NCBI GenBank assembly: GCA_963971285.1
Contig: OZ020259.1
Location: forward strand, 5,890,001-5,954,000
Direction: 5' to 3'
DNA: 64,000 nucleotides
DNA from: Astropecten irregularis
Lineage: Eukaryota; Echinodermata; Asteroidea; Paxillosida; Astropectinidae
Under the pieces are notes generated by a model, which saw only the letters and a list, made by a program, of their open reading frames with translations, searched no databases and was not told the origin of the DNA. Positions 1 to 9,880 of the stretch are shown here, piece by piece. The translations under genes and the position numbers were made by a program. The number at the start of each line of letters is the position of its first letter. Position 1 is the stretch's first letter.

Positions 1-196
1 TAATTCCAACCCTGGTCCTGAGTAGGGTTGAACTTGCCCCAGAGAAAGGGCAATCTCGGGGGTCTCTCAATAGGGGTGGCTCAGGGGTGATGGAGGGCTG
101 AACATTTCAACTTGGGAAACTTGGCTTATTTTCACTTCCATATCACCCCGAGGCAAGGCCATCCTCGAGATTTGGCCAAGTAGGAAAGGCCTAGAG
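1..196. repeat. Truncated copy of a GC-rich foldback element
   Basis: Matches the element at 6487-6733 along its length (aaccctggtcc, ggcaatctcggggg, gaacatttcaa, caagtaggaaaggcc) and is cut by the window edge. Lies in the 3' part of the receptor-like gene. Confidence 0.7.
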
Positions 197-267
197 AAGA
201 CCTATTGTGTATCTGAACATTATCCGTTTTTTCAGTGGGATTCAAAGAAACAAAAATGTCCACTTAC

Positions 268-1288
268 CAACATTCCTCTTGGGTGGAATCTGGGGTGGGC
301 GCTGCTTCTTCTTATTGGAGACGGGCGGTCTGGGTAGAGGTTGGTCCTTCTTAGGAGGCTCGGGCAATGCTCGCAGAGGGAAGACGGCAGGTTGTTTTGG
401 CAACGAGGAGGAAACGGGAGGGCGCTGATGGGACTGAGGGGGGAGGTAATCGTCCTCCACCACCTCATCCTGATGGGTGTTCATTGGAAGAGGGCCTCTT
501 CCGGAGTAGGCCGGAGTCGGGAGGCTCGCCGACTTCTTGGAGGGTGTCGGCGGAGGCGGCCTCCGCGGTAGATCCTCGGTCTGAGGTGTGGGAGGGAGAG
601 GCAAGGTAGGAGGCAAGGTTGGCGGCAAGGGCGGTGGGAGGGTGGGAAGCTCTGTCGACTCTGACTTTGCGAACGGGGATCTGGGCGGCACGTCTTGCTT
701 TGGGAAGGCTGATGGACCGTCCAAGGACGGGGGCCTTGTGGGTAACTGCGGCGGCAGCGGAAGCGGCTTCCCCTGCTGCGTCAATTTTTGAGGCAGCGCT
801 GGTACCTTCAAGCCCGGCTCAAACGTCTTCTGGGGAAGCTTGACCCCTGACTCCATGTTAGTATACACGCCTCCAAAGTCACAGGCCTCCGCCTCCCCCT
901 CCTCTTTCGATGGAATCTCCGGGGGAAGTCTTGGACTGACAGGGGGAAGTCTGGGACTGATGAGGGGAAGCTTGATGCCCGACTCCATGTTAGTGTACTC
1001 GCCCCCAAAGTCACCAGACTCCGCCTGCCTTTCCACATTCGAAGGAATCTCCGGGATGGGCCTGGGACTGGTTGCTTGCGGCTTTGGTATGACCGTGTTC
1101 TCGTATATGTCCCCAAAGTCTGACTGCTGGGTCATTGGAGCCATGTCTGATGGCATCGGGGCTTGTCTTACGGGGAGCGTGGCGGTGGGGCTAATCATTC
1201 CGATAACATGGCCCTCTTCGGGCATGTCTATCCTCTTCATGTTGCCTTGGTTGTCCACGTTTCCATATACGTCGTCCATCACCACAAC
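268..1288 (-). CDS. Receptor-like gene, exon 4 (Pro-rich cytoplasmic tail)
   Basis: A 1,021-nt exon from acceptor caatccacag|GTTGTG to donor AATGTTG|gtaagt, phase 0 in and phase 1 out. It encodes residues 251-590, with tyrosine motifs concentrated in the first 150 residues and polyproline, basic-flanked PxxP motifs in the remainder (for example PRRPPPPTP and RPPQIPPKR). The final exon or exons lie off the window. Confidence 0.78.
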
Positions 1289-4200
1289 CTGTGGATTGAA
1301 AACTTGATATTACGCAAAGTCCTCCAATAGTTTCCCAAACATGATAAATATTCAAAGGCCTAACATTAGGGACAAGAATTTCAGGTAAAAAATCTTCTTG
1401 ACAACTATAAATATTTGGTGGGAAGCAAAACATTAAAAAATTAAAAATGAGACTTTTGCACAGTCAAAAACTCAAACAAAACAGAAATCATTGAAATAAA
1501 AGAAATTTAACATCTACACATAAAATAATTACTAGTAAGCAACACATTCAAGCAAAACAGCCTTCCCGTGAAAATTATGTACGTTTAATGTTATACATAG
1601 ATCTGTATGATTAAAACTGATCAAATCATTTGCAACTATATGCAGCAAGCCTGGGAACAGAAAGTGACTGGTATTATTTTTCTGTTCTTTGTGCATTTAT
1701 TTAAAATCAATTTGTCAATCTCGTTTTGTTTTCTATGCATTTTGTTTTAAATTTATTTATTCGTTTATAACTGTTATTGATACTTTAGTTAAAGGTACTA
1801 GGTAGCATCATACTTTGGTAAGAAACCAAAACAGAAATTTTTCACAAAAAGGCGAATTCCAGGGCGCACAAATTTGTGCATGTTTGTATGGATAGAGTTT
1901 TGGATCAAATCTGGAAAAAAAGTTTTCACGAAGGGGCCAATTTCTTTGAACGCTAGTTATTCCGCAATCATAAGCTCTTTCAACTATTAATTAGTACGTA
2001 GTGTAAGGGAAAGTCTTCAGCTTGAAACCAGTATGAAAATTTAATCAACGTGTCCTCTAAAAATGGGCGAAATATTCAATTTAAAAAGGAACAAACTTCA
2101 TAGCCGATTTTCTCAAAACTATGTTTTAACGCCCAGGTGGGCAAAGTGGCTCTCCGTGAAAACGTCGACGATTTGTTTGTTTGTCTATTGGAGTGCTTGT
2201 TTGGGTATTTGTTTGTTTGTGAATTTGTTTGCTTGTTGGGGTGTTTGTATATATGGGGGTGCCGGGTGTTTGCTTGTTTGTTCGTGTATTTCTTTGCTTG
2301 TTTGTTTGTGGGTGGGTTTGCTTACAAGTTTGTTTATTTGTTTGTTTGTGTATTTATTTATTTGTTTGTTTTCTTTACCTCATTTATAAATGTATTTTCA
2401 GCTATATCATCTGGTGAACTGTGGTAGAGTGGCAACTGAGCAGCCCAAATTCCATCCAGCAATGAAGTGTTGAATTACGCAGCACGGCGGGTTAGCACAA
2501 AGAGGAAAAAACAAATATCAGAAAATGCAGATCGTATACAGTAGTATGCATGTTAATTTTCTGGGGCCAATTTCATAGAGCTGCTTAAGCACCATTTTTT
2601 GTTTAAGCACCAAAAACTTAGGTAAATGAAATCAGTATACCAGCCCGAACTCCTTGTGCATTTACAAAACAATAGCCAAATATACCAGTCAAAAGCAGTA
2701 AACATCACATGGAAATTTGGTTGGTAATCCTGTTTGATCAAGGAAGACTTTTCATGCTTTTAAAAGCAAATGTTGTGCTTAAGCAGCTCTATGAAATTGG
2801 CCCCTTATCAGTAAAACATATATACAGTGGAATGTCACTATAACGAACACCGCTTTACCAAACATTTGGCTATAATAAACATCATCCTTGGCTCCCAATT
2901 TTTATGTACAATGTTAAGGCATGCTGAACATTGTTCACTATAACGAACGACCACAACTAACAATTTCTGTGCATCCAAACGTGTTTGAAGTAATAGTGGC
3001 ATTGCACTGCATAATGGGCAATTCAAACAAAAGAGCAAAATGGGCCAGAAAAGTTACAAATCTTTGTCAAATGTTTACGAAATGATACGATTTACATTAT
3101 GCAAATGGAGCAAAACAAAACAAAGTAAAAAAACAACATATTTTTGTCAGATACAGGTTTTTCTTTCCAAAAAAAGGAAGAAATACTGATAAGGAGGAAT
3201 AATTAGAAAATAACAGGATTAGTAAAGAAAAACAGACGATCAAGTTGAACAAAAATTACTCTGCAGTGATCATGTAAATACGGCGACTGATTTTCTTCCA
3301 TTAAAATGTACGACGTTTCTTTTTGTAAAAGTCCGGTAGGCCTATTCCGCTTCATCCGTAAGGTGGCAAATTTAATAATAATTGACCAAAAAAGGGACCA
3401 AAAAACAAGTAATTGAAAATTTCATTTGGTTACCTGTTGTCTGGGTTCTCCGCGATCGTAGTCTTCTTTCTAGGGAGAAAATGAATGCCAAGAATAAGGG
3501 AGAGAAATTTGTTTAATACTGGGTGGCGGGCCAGGCGCTGAAAAGCCGGGCCAGGCCTGGGCTTTGCCTGGGGCCTTGGGCTTCTATAATCCCTAGCCTT
3601 GAACTATCAACTTCAAACCCCTGCTTGTGTCCTGGATCATAGTTGGCACTATATAACTTGGTTGACAGATTGAGTCCACATTGATCATGGACAGTCCAGA
3701 AGTTAGCAGAATTTCCACATTAAAATGTGATCGCTTTAAAGTTTTAAGGTATTTATATCATACTTTGGTTTTTGTTAAAGAAATGCAGATTCATGGGCAA
3801 AACAATCAAGAAAGATACAGTAACATTCATCTGTGAAATTCCCAGTCCCATACAGTGCCCACTTTTTGGAATCAAGAAATCCACTGTTTAGTTTGGTTAT
3901 TAATTCATAGTAGAACCAATATTTCTGTCAAATATTGTTAAATATTGGCCTTTGGAATACTGGTAGTATCATACTTTGGTAAGCAACCAAAACAGAAATG
4001 TTCACAGATTAACGTATAACTTTCAGGGTATGAAGGTGGTGCTGGTAGAAACCTACCGTTAAAATGTTTCCGCCTGAAATGGTGTATTTATCCAGAAAAT
4101 AGTAAAACAACGACCGACATTTTTTTTTCTTCTTTTGAAAGATCAAAATTAAAAGAGAAACGACTTAAGGTATATTGTGGCCGTTTTTCACGATTTTCTA

Positions 4201-7200
4201 AAAACAAATGGGCACCGTATGGGACTGAAATTTTCACAGATGACTGTGACTGTATCTTCCTTGATATTTTTACCCATGAATCTGTACTTCTTTGACAAAA
4301 ACCAAAGTATGATACTACCTTTAATCAAAGAATGTGTTAAACTGTGTTAAACTTGACAAGATGCACTCAGCTTATTTAAACATTTAATGTGTAAGGAACA
4401 TGCACAAAGCATGCTCCATACCACCCCCCCCCCAACAAAAACAAAACAAAACCAAGAACAGACAAAAGGTTCTTTGATGAAATTTTCACATGTAATAGAC
4501 TAATTTTATGGTAATGTATGCATTTAAAAAAACTAGACGGAATCGCTCCTCCCCTAAAAAACTATAAACAACCATATGATATAAAATACCAATCTTTTTA
4601 AGAAAGAACAAATTCCCCCATGGGCCTTATCGGAGAAATGAAAAGGGGGAAATTTGAATGAATTCTAAATATCAGTTTTGTGAAAAGCTTGTGGAGACCT
4701 TATACACCTTTAGAATTTCCCTGTGGACTGTGGAGACATACATGTACGCATGTATTCAACCTATTGTGCTCAGTCTCCACCAGGCGCGGTTCTAGAGTCA
4801 ACATTTTTGGGGGGCTAGAAGAGCCATTATTTTTGGGGGGGGCTAGAAGACCCAATATTTTGGGTTCTTCTAACACTCGCTTCTGCTATGTCTTATTAGG
4901 GGTCGAAAAACATGCACATTATAGCCCACACAACGTGTTTTTTTATGTAATTGGCGCTTAATAACTGAAAAAATCCAGTATTTTCAAGAATTTTTTTTTC
5001 CACTTGCATTTTTTTTAGGGGGGCTAGACAAAATTTTTAGGGGGCTACAGCCCCCCCTCCCGTAGAACCGCGCCTGGTCTCCACAAGGCACCAGGGGCCA
5101 ATTTCACGGCGCTGCTTAGCACAGAAATTTGCTAAGCATAACATTTCTGTCTTAATAAAAACAGGGTTCACAACCAAATTTCCATGTGTTTTGTATCGCT
5201 TGTGATTGTTCTTTGGCTGTTGTTCGCTGACCATAAATATCAAATGGAATTTTAAATGGTGGTTTGTTTTATTGGGCAAGACATTTTTGTACTAAGCAAA
5301 TTTTTGTGCTTAGCAGCTCCATGAAATTGGCCCCTGATGTGTGTTCAATGTTCATCCCTATGAAAACTATAATGATTTGAAAACGAATTGAAAGAATACG
5401 GCTCTCTTCCCAGAAAACCACATGACCAACACTTTACACTCTACCTTTAAAAACAAATTTGAACATATGAGAGCAAAAATGCTCACAATGAATGTTTACT
5501 TTGCCGCAGCAGTTTCAGTTGAGGAGCATGTTTCACTTTTGCTCAGGGCAGGTCTAGATTTCCGGGGTCAAAGTTGATTTTAAAAATCGTACAACAATGG
5601 CACGTACGGTGCAACAGAGAATGTTCTTTGATGTTCATTTGAAATAGGAAATGTCCCTTCAACTTTGAACTTTGAACTGCAAAAATGGGGAACTTTGTGG
5701 CGAAGTAATATAAACCTGTGGTTAAAGGTAACTTCATACTTTGGTATTTGCCAAAGAAATGCAGATTCATGGGCAACAACATCAAGACAGATACAGTAAC
5801 AGTCATCTGTGAAATTTCCAGTCCCATACGGTGCCCACTTTTTGAGAAAACAGTGAAACACGCCTACAGTATTTCAGAACCTATTCACAGGAGTTTTGAT
5901 CTCCCTGAAATCAAACATGTTTTAATCTTTGGTTTTAATACTCTTTTCTGGAGAAATACAATGTACAGCATTTAAGGCACCCTCCTCAATCCTCCAAAAT
6001 CCTTCTGGTGTTTTGGAGGATTTCGGAGGATTCAGGATATAATGTCATTTTCAAGTGAGGACCACTTGAGGAGTTGCAAGGATTCAGGATAAATGCATTT
6101 TTTGAGGTATGGCCACCGAAGGATTTTGAAGGATTCAGGATTCAGGGTCCTCTCATTTTGAGTATAAGTGAGATCACTGGAGGACTGTGGAGGATTCAGG
6201 ATGAACGTAGTTTTTAAAGTGTGACCATTGGAGGATTGTGGAGGATTCAGGATGGTACTCAGTAAAATGCCCCTAGGGGGTTAGGGTGGTATGTTTCTAC
6301 CATCTTCATCTTTATACCCTGTAAGTTATACAGGTTTCAAATCTGTGAAGATTTCTGTTTTGGTATGCTACCAAAGAATGATAGTACTTTAAAGGATCAA
6401 GAAATGGGGACCATTTAAAAGGCTAATGGAACATTTCAGAGGTACATGTATAAATGATAGGCAAGGGGTTTTGGGTTTAATAGCTAGAGGCCTTTTCCCA
6501 CTAGAGCGCTCATCCCCGGGGCGAACTCACCCCGGAGCCACCCCGGGGTGAACATTTCAACCCTGGTCCCGAGCAGGGTTGAACTAACCCCGGAGAAAAG
6601 GCAATCTCGGGGGTGGCTCGGGGGTGGCTCGGGGGTGACGGAAGGGTGAACATTTCAAGTGGGAATCGTGGCTTATTTTCACCGCCACGTCACCCCGGGG
6701 CCACCTCGATATTGGTCAAGTGGGAAAAGGCTATGGCATGAATTTCAGGGAGGAAGCTACATGTATACTAGGGCAATGGCCTTGGTTTCCATTGAGGTCA
6801 ATGCCTCAGAATCTTTCCAAATATCCCAGTAAATATCTGTTCAAGTCAATCCAAATCATTCTTTTCCGGACATTGACTATTTAAGAAACTGGGTTTAAAG
6901 GTCTATCATACTTTTGTAGCATACCAAAACAGAAATCTTCACAAATTTACCTAGGCTATAACTTATAGGGTATAAAGATGGTGATGGTAGAAACATACTC
7001 TGTCTGAAATGCTGTATTTATCATGAAAAGAGTAAAACCAATGACCAAAAACAATGGTGAAAAGATTCCACAAATACTGTGGGTGTTTTTCATGGTTTTC
7101 TAAAAAAGTTGGCACCGTATAATGGGACAGAAAATTTCACAAATGACTTTTACTGTATCTTCCTTGATATTTTTGCCGACAAATCTGCATTTCTTTGACA

Positions 7201-9880
7201 AAAACCAAAGAATGGCCCTGCAGGCTGTGATTGTACTTGCATAAAAAACCGGATAGTTCAAAAAACTAAAAATCATACATTTCCTATACTTTTGTACAGG
7301 CAAGGTGAGGCCAAACAACCTGAAATCAGGATTTTTCCTGAAAAATCCCATCCTGTACATGTATTACCTTTAAGTCAGGTCCCGACAATTTCAATACCAA
7401 TTTAGGGAACTATCTTGGATTCTTTTTAAAAACTTACGACTGGCTTTGGCGGCCGAATCCTACGGCAACAGACGCAGTAGATGCAGATGACCAGTAGAAC
7501 AATGAGCACGATGCCCCCAATAGAGACACCGATAATGAGGGGCAGTTTGCTCTCCTCAAGACTACAACTGCCAAATGTTTGCAAATCGTCCGTCCGATTG
7601 CACGATCGACAGGAATCGGTGTCATCCATGCAATCACATACATCTTCGGCCTGGGAACACGAGGTGAAACACAGCTCGTTACAGGGTTTACAGATTTCTT
7701 TCTTGCCGATGTTGGTCAAGGCGTAGGCGTCCTTGCATTGCGTGCAGTTATTTGCGCCCGGTCCAAAGCAGGACTCGCATCCGTCTGCGCAGACCCCACA
7801 GGTCAGGCGCACTGGTTCCGATGTAGTCGGCGATTCTGTGCCATCATCATCGGTCACGGTGGGATTATTTGTGTCAGGAGTCATGGTGAATGAAGTTGTT
7901 TGGAGATATCTGTCGATTGTGGAGCCTATCATGAGAGATGCATTTTGAGTCTGTTCGGTCGATGACGGTACAAACGGACCAGGCTCAGAGGTTGAAGTTG
8001 TATTATACGGACATGGTGTCAGATAGGCTTTTTGTACACAATCATCCTGAATGGCAAGAAACAAACACAGACACAAACACAAATCAATTTTAAACATACC
8101 TGGGATTTATAATATGATTGTGTATGCATGGGACAGGCAAGCAAGGCTCAAAACTTACAATCACCAACTATTAATTACATGTCACCTGTAGATTGTGAAC
8201 GTTTGAGAAGATTAGTGAATTTTGCGGGATGTAATTGCATGGTTTTGAAAGTAGGTGAATGAAATATAATTTTTAAAAAGCTAATTTCAAACACAATGTC
8301 AGACGACAGTTTAATTTGGAATATTTGACCACAGATTGTGTCTTTTATAAACGTTTGAACATTAGCCTTAAAATGCATTAGTAATCTATACCCAAAATCA
8401 CATAGTTTTTTACTTTTGAGTATCGCTCACAACTGAAAACTTTATTCTCAACATCCTGAATGTCAGAGATAGCCCTGAGTGTAGATCATCACTTCAGGGA
8501 TACTGATCACAAAGTATCACGCACGGTCTCGCGGTAAAAATGGGAATCAAATTTCGTCATCGAAAACACATTGGAAACTCATGACCGGACGATACGGTTT
8601 CAGGTCAACTCAGTCCGTAACCAACTCGGTCCGAGTCAACTCGGTCCGTGACCAACTCGGTCCGTAACCAACTCGGACAATGACCAACTCGGTCCGTAAC
8701 CAACTCGGTCCGAGGCCAACTCGGTCCGTAACCAACTCGGTCCGTGACCAACTCGGTCCGTGACCAACTCGGTCCCTATGGGAAAATGCACGCAAAAACG
8801 TCTGGTAATTTTGTTGCAGGAAAACGAGTACGTAGTCTTGCAAATTGCGTGAATTTAACTATTTATTTAGGCCTATTTATTTATTTATTCATTTATTATC
8901 TAAAAAACATTAGAAGAATGAAAAATACATTGGCAGGTGCTGCCCATAGGGCCTGAAAAAAAAGTAAAAAAAAAACAAACAAAAAACTCTGTCATCAAAA
9001 GACGTGCCTTGCCAACCTGCCATTGATAAATCTTATATTAAATTATGTTATGTATATACACAGATTAATTAAAACAAAGCTAAAAAATCAAAAACAAAAA
9101 CACAAAACAATCATCATTATTATTCATTAATTGATTTATTAATTTAAACATAAAAAGCACGTTTTCACAAGGCAATTTGACTTCGTGTATAATTTAATTG
9201 ATATTTTTATTAAAATTGTATTGTGCCATTTTATCAAATAATTATGGTATCAACATAATAAGGCATAATTTATTTCCTCACGGTTTCAGCCACAAGCAAA
9301 ACATATTATGTTATGATGACATTAAAAAACATTAATGCAAGTAGCCTACATGTTGTACATGTACACGGCTGCTGCAAACTGCATGGATTCTTGTTTGTGT
9401 ACGTTTTCCCATAGGGACCGAGTTGGTCACGGACCGAGTTGGATACGGACCGAGTTGGTCACGGACCGAGTTGGCCTCGGACCGAGTTGGCCACGGACCG
9501 AGTTAGTCACGGACCGAGTTGGCTTCGGACCGAGTTGGTCACGGACCGAGTTGGATACGGACCGAGTTGACTCGGACCGAGTTGGTTACGGACCGAGTTG
9601 ACTGGCACCCGACGATACTACTAGGCCCCCTACTACTAGTAGTTTAGCACTTGGTAGTTGAACTTTTTAAAACAAAAACTGAAACTATAGGCTTCATTAT
9701 CATCTCATTTCAAGATATAATTATTATATTTAAACTGCATTTCCTAAATATCAAACCATGATCAAATATACTTACATGTTCTACAGCACACGTCCTGCTC
9801 TCAACTACCACAAATACCAAACAGAAGAATTTCAAGTTATAAAGCAATGTAGGCCTAGGCCTACTCGACATGAAAGCCAT
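268..9880 (-). CDS. Receptor-like type I membrane protein with furin-like Cys-rich ectodomain and Pro-rich tyrosine-motif tail (3' partial)
   Basis: Four exons join in frame: 9880-9776, 8046-7438, 3469-3434 and 1288-268 (590 codons plus one base); the donor at 267-262 shows that the gene continues off the left edge. Residues 1-32 form a signal peptide (hydrophobic core CLVFVVV). About 45-115 is rich in Ser/Thr with N-glycosylation sequons. Residues 118-196 hold 15 cysteines in C-x2-C-x3-C-x2-C spacing, including GPGANNCTQC, typical of furin-like repeats in growth-factor receptors. A transmembrane helix spans about 203-225, then CRRIR. No kinase domain is seen. The tail carries VYGNV (Y258), IYENT (Y312), two copies of DFGG-x-YTNMESG (Y348, Y392) and DYLPP (Y531), plus many PxxP stretches. 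Known binding rules make YxN motifs Grb2-type and YxxM motifs PI3K-p85-type SH2 ligands, and PxxP an SH3 ligand. Inferred role: a membrane signalling scaffold acting with a separate tyrosine kinase. I recognise no named orthologue. Confidence 0.75.
1789..1856. repeat. Fragment of the ATCATACTTTGGT foldback family
   Basis: Only one end is present (taaaggtactaggtagcatcatactttgg). Full copies of about 365 bp are at 3961-4324 and 30663-31034. Otherwise the 1,289-2,150 part of the intron shows nothing recognisable. Confidence 0.55.
2165..2375. repeat. (TTTG)n low-complexity tract
   Basis: Degenerate TTTG/TTGT repeats; overlapping long reading frames here are pure low complexity. Confidence 0.85.
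2563..2804. mobile_element. GGCCAATTTCAT foldback element, long-TTAAGCAC subfamily
   Basis: Ends are inverted (ggggccaatttcatagagct and its complement). The interior has catgctt/aagcac arms. Non-autonomous, in an intron of the receptor-like gene. Confidence 0.75.
2825..2995. mobile_element. Partial CAGTGGAA-ended element (pogo/Tc1-like MITE)
   Basis: The left end CAGTGGAATGTCACTATAAC follows TA. The right end has decayed. Complete relatives are at 24143-24510 and 55546-55733. Confidence 0.5.
3434..3469 (-). CDS. Receptor-like gene, exon 3 (36-nt juxtamembrane micro-exon)
   Basis: Twelve codons, KEDYDRGEPRQQ, between acceptor ctccctag and donor CAACAG|gtaacc. Both phases are 0, so it can be included or skipped without a frameshift. 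It lies just inside the membrane and contains one tyrosine in an acidic context (EDYD). Confidence 0.65.
3743..4324. mobile_element. Two ATCATACTTTGGT foldback elements in tandem (one partial, one full)
   Basis: A left half at 3743-3890 is followed by a full copy at 3961-4324, whose ends are TAGTATCATACTTTGGT and its complement. Interior words catctgtgaaat and cagtcccata are shared with other copies. Confidence 0.7.
4791..5076. mobile_element. hAT-like non-autonomous element with 8-bp target duplication
   Basis: Inverted ends CAGGCGCGGTTCTA and its complement, flanked by a perfect direct repeat GTCTCCAC at 4783-4790 and 5077-5084. An 8-bp duplication and a CAG-start fit the hAT superfamily. 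The interior is rich in gggggctaga. A partial relative lies at 30225-30392. Confidence 0.8.
5092..5336. mobile_element. CAGGGGCCAATTTCA foldback element
   Basis: About 245 bp with inverted ends and arms gctgcttagcac/gtgcttagcagc; the interior includes ttctttggctgttgttcgct. Starts 8 bp after the target duplication of the preceding hAT-like element. Confidence 0.8.
5723..6396. mobile_element. ATCATACTTTGGT foldback element split by a tandem array
   Basis: The left half (5723 to about 5975) and right half (about 6263-6396) of one element are separated by the ggaggattcaggat array. Confidence 0.6.
5975..6262. repeat. Degenerate tandem repeat of about 60 bp (ggaggattcaggat)
   Basis: Four to five units, each with the core ggaggattcaggat followed by a variable A/T-rich part. 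It lies inside the split foldback element. Confidence 0.75.
6487..6733. mobile_element. GC-rich foldback element (ggccttttcccact ends)
   Basis: Ends aggccttttcccact and caagtgggaaaaggct are inverted. The inside carries repeats of ctcgggggtggct. A second copy is at the left window edge. Confidence 0.7.
6896..7212. mobile_element. ATCATACTTTGGT foldback element, shortened
   Basis: The left end taaaggtctatcatactttt and the right end gacaaaaaccaaag flank about 300 bp resembling the family. Ends about 225 bp from the exon 2 donor of the receptor-like gene. Confidence 0.6.
7438..8046 (-). CDS. Receptor-like gene, exon 2 (ectodomain and transmembrane helix)
   Basis: A 609-nt exon encoding residues 36-238. 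The acceptor is ttgccattcag|GATGAT and the donor CCAGTC|gtaagt, both phase 0. It holds the Ser/Thr-rich segment, the Cys-rich furin-like region and the complete transmembrane segment with its basic stop-transfer residues. Confidence 0.8.
8596..9610. mobile_element. TU-like foldback element with inverted 16-bp minisatellite ends
   Basis: The left end is about 11 copies of a 16-bp unit (gaccaactcggtccgt, 8603-8774) and the right end about 12 copies of its complement (9414-9604). Inner flanks ggtccctatgggaaaa are also inverted. An 8-bp direct repeat GACGATAC (8588-8595, 9611-9618) flanks the whole. The A/T-rich core of about 640 bp has no coding potential. Lies in intron 1 of the receptor-like gene. 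Confidence 0.8.
9776..9880 (-). CDS. Receptor-like gene, exon 1 (signal peptide)
   Basis: Encodes residues 1-35. The ATG at 9880-9878 has a strong context (AAA before, G after), and no upstream in-frame ATG is seen before it. A second ATG three codons on (9871) would keep the same signal peptide. The exon ends GAA CAT|gtaagt in phase 0. It is joined to exon 2 because the phases agree and a signal peptide is exactly what the ectodomain exon lacks. Confidence 0.7.

Noticed and set aside
2063-2427. Cys/Phe/Leu-rich small membrane proteins
   Set aside because: Translations of a (TTTG)n tract.
8603-9604. CRISPR-like array
   Set aside because: Units are contiguous with no unique spacers, and the two arrays are inverted copies in a eukaryotic intron.
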